NCBI GenBank assembly: GCA_034438135.1
Contig: DAOTTL010000440.1
Location: 1-7,239, forward strand
Direction of reading: 5' to 3'
DNA length: 7,239 nucleotides
Origin: Paraktedonobacter sp034438135
GTDB lineage: Bacteria > Chloroflexota > Ktedonobacteria > Ktedonobacterales > Ktedonobacteraceae
Below, piece after piece: positions 6,917-7,239 of the stretch. The position numbers were made by a program, and so were the translations under genes. The notes below the pieces were generated by a model, which was given only the letters and a program-made list of their open reading frames with translations, made no database searches and was not told the DNA's origin. How positions within the stretch are numbered: position 1 is the stretch's first letter; every line of letters begins with the position of its first letter.

Positions 6917-6944
6917 ATATTGGTCTGTCAAAAGAAGTTTGACA
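6917..6944 (+). repeat. Repeat module ATATTGGTCTGTCA-N8-TTGACA, single copy
   Basis: The same 28-base module, with identical 14-base and 6-base ends and a different 8-base centre, forms the outermost part of both arms of the palindrome at 7039-7239: 7210-7237 in the same orientation and 7041-7068 inverted. This copy can itself fold, TGTCAAA (6926-6932) with TTTGACA (6938-6944). It begins 27 bases after the ATPase stop codon. Confidence 0.75.
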
Positions 6945-6950
6945 CATCCG

Positions 6951-6966
6951 CTCCCCACGTGGGGAG
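6951..6966. repeat. Perfect 16-base palindrome CTCCCCACGTGGGGAG
   Basis: The sequence equals its own reverse complement, with ACGT at the centre. A wider interrupted pairing CCGCTCC (6948-6954) with GGAGCGG (6975-6981) overlaps it. It could be a protein-binding site or another repeat module. No T-run follows on either strand, so it does not look like a terminator. Confidence 0.6.
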
Positions 6967-7038
6967 AGAGGAGAGGAGCGGGGCACAGCTCCGAACCCAG
7001 GCAAAGAGCTGCCGCCCTCTGCACTCCTGCTTTTCGTC

Positions 7039-7239
7039 CCTGTCAAGTGATGTGTGACAGACCAATATGAGGGAACGCTCATATTGGCGGCGCAGCCGCC
7101 AGATTTGCAGGGAGAAAGGGCTGAGTTTGGCAGCAGCTTTGCTGCTGCCAAACTCAGCCCTTCCTCCCTGCAAATCTGGCGGCTGCGCCGCCAATATGAG
7201 CGTTCCCTCATATTGGTCTGTCACACATCACTTGACAGG
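7039..7239. repeat. Very long near-perfect inverted repeat, 99-bp arms, foldback or MITE-like element
   Basis: Positions 7039-7137 pair with 7141-7239 around a three-base centre. I find a single mismatch, 7115 with 7163. Each arm is itself built from smaller palindromes: CCAATATGAG-N6-CTCATATTGG (7062-7087; mirror 7191-7216), GGCGGC-N3-GCCGCC (7086-7100; mirror 7178-7192) and the TGTCA-N9-TGACA module (7041-7059). The pairing reaches the last base of the window, so the true element may be longer. It has no coding capacity. Non-autonomous transposable elements and structured intergenic repeats can look like this. No target-site duplication can be judged because the right border is cut off. Confidence 0.85.

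Larger units (their letters stand above)
6891..7239. other. Gene-free repeat cluster downstream of the operon
   Basis: No convincing gene lies between the stop at 6890 and the window end. The stretch is made of nested inverted repeats: a 28-base module (6917-6944), a 16-base palindrome (6951-6966), a weak stem CAGCTC/GAGCTG (6986-6991 with 7006-7011) and a very long palindrome from 7039 to the edge. Open frames across it on the minus strand run through the palindrome and the gene end without any family features. I find no classical terminator with a T-run after the ATPase gene. Confidence 0.7.

Noticed and set aside
6926..6966. Terminator for the operon formed by the small hairpins after 6890
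   Set aside because: Neither the TGTCAAA/TTTGACA stem nor the CCCC/GGGG palindrome is followed by a T-run.
6756..7211. Minus-strand open frames of 151 and 98 codons across the repeat cluster
   Set aside because: They run through the end of the ATPase gene or the long palindrome, lack any family features, and their translation is that of repeat sequence.
7039..7239. CRISPR array
   Set aside because: The repeats are inverted halves of one palindrome and not regularly spaced direct repeats; there are no spacers or cas genes.

Overview
The window holds three complete protein genes between two gene-free, palindrome-rich ends. Nothing in it names the organism. Moderate GC, long multi-module inverted repeats between genes, and an SbcC-like ATPase with a membrane hairpin would suit a large-genome soil bacterium. 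Chloroflexota of the Ktedonobacteria type is my best guess, from general resemblance only and with low confidence.

Layout. Positions 1-279 have no gene. They carry small inverted repeats and a strong 30-bp-arm hairpin (109-169) followed by a related repeat arm (to about 200). On the minus strand this hairpin is followed by a T-rich tract and may end the first gene. Positions 280-1047 (minus) encode a stand-alone HD-GYP phosphohydrolase, probably acting on cyclic di-GMP, with a good sigma70-type promoter at 1157-1185. Positions 1060-1623 are a long divergent intergenic region without a gene. Positions 1624-2958 and 2967-6890 (plus) form a tight two-gene operon: an Mre11/SbcD-like metallophosphoesterase, then a 1307-residue Rad50/SbcC-like coiled-coil ATPase. 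Positions 6891-7239 are an intergenic repeat cluster that includes an almost perfect inverted repeat with 99-bp arms, running to the window edge.

How the genes work together. The operon pair has the organisation of an Mre11-Rad50 (SbcCD, YhaO-YhaN) complex: a nuclease subunit plus an ABC-type ATPase whose two half-heads are joined by a long coiled coil. Two departures stand out. The ATPase has no CxxC zinc hook; where the hook should be it has two hydrophobic helices with positively charged flanks, so the complex is probably tethered to the membrane. The nuclease subunit has Ile for the Asn of motif III (GNHD) and Tyr for the first His of motif V (GHxH), so its metal site is altered. Together they suggest a membrane-anchored DNA-end sensing or tethering machine with reduced or changed nuclease activity. 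This is inference. The HD-GYP gene is divergent and need not share the pathway.

The most unusual non-coding signal is a repeat family with members at both ends of the window. The two central hairpins differ at several positions, yet in four pairs both sides have changed so that base pairing is kept.
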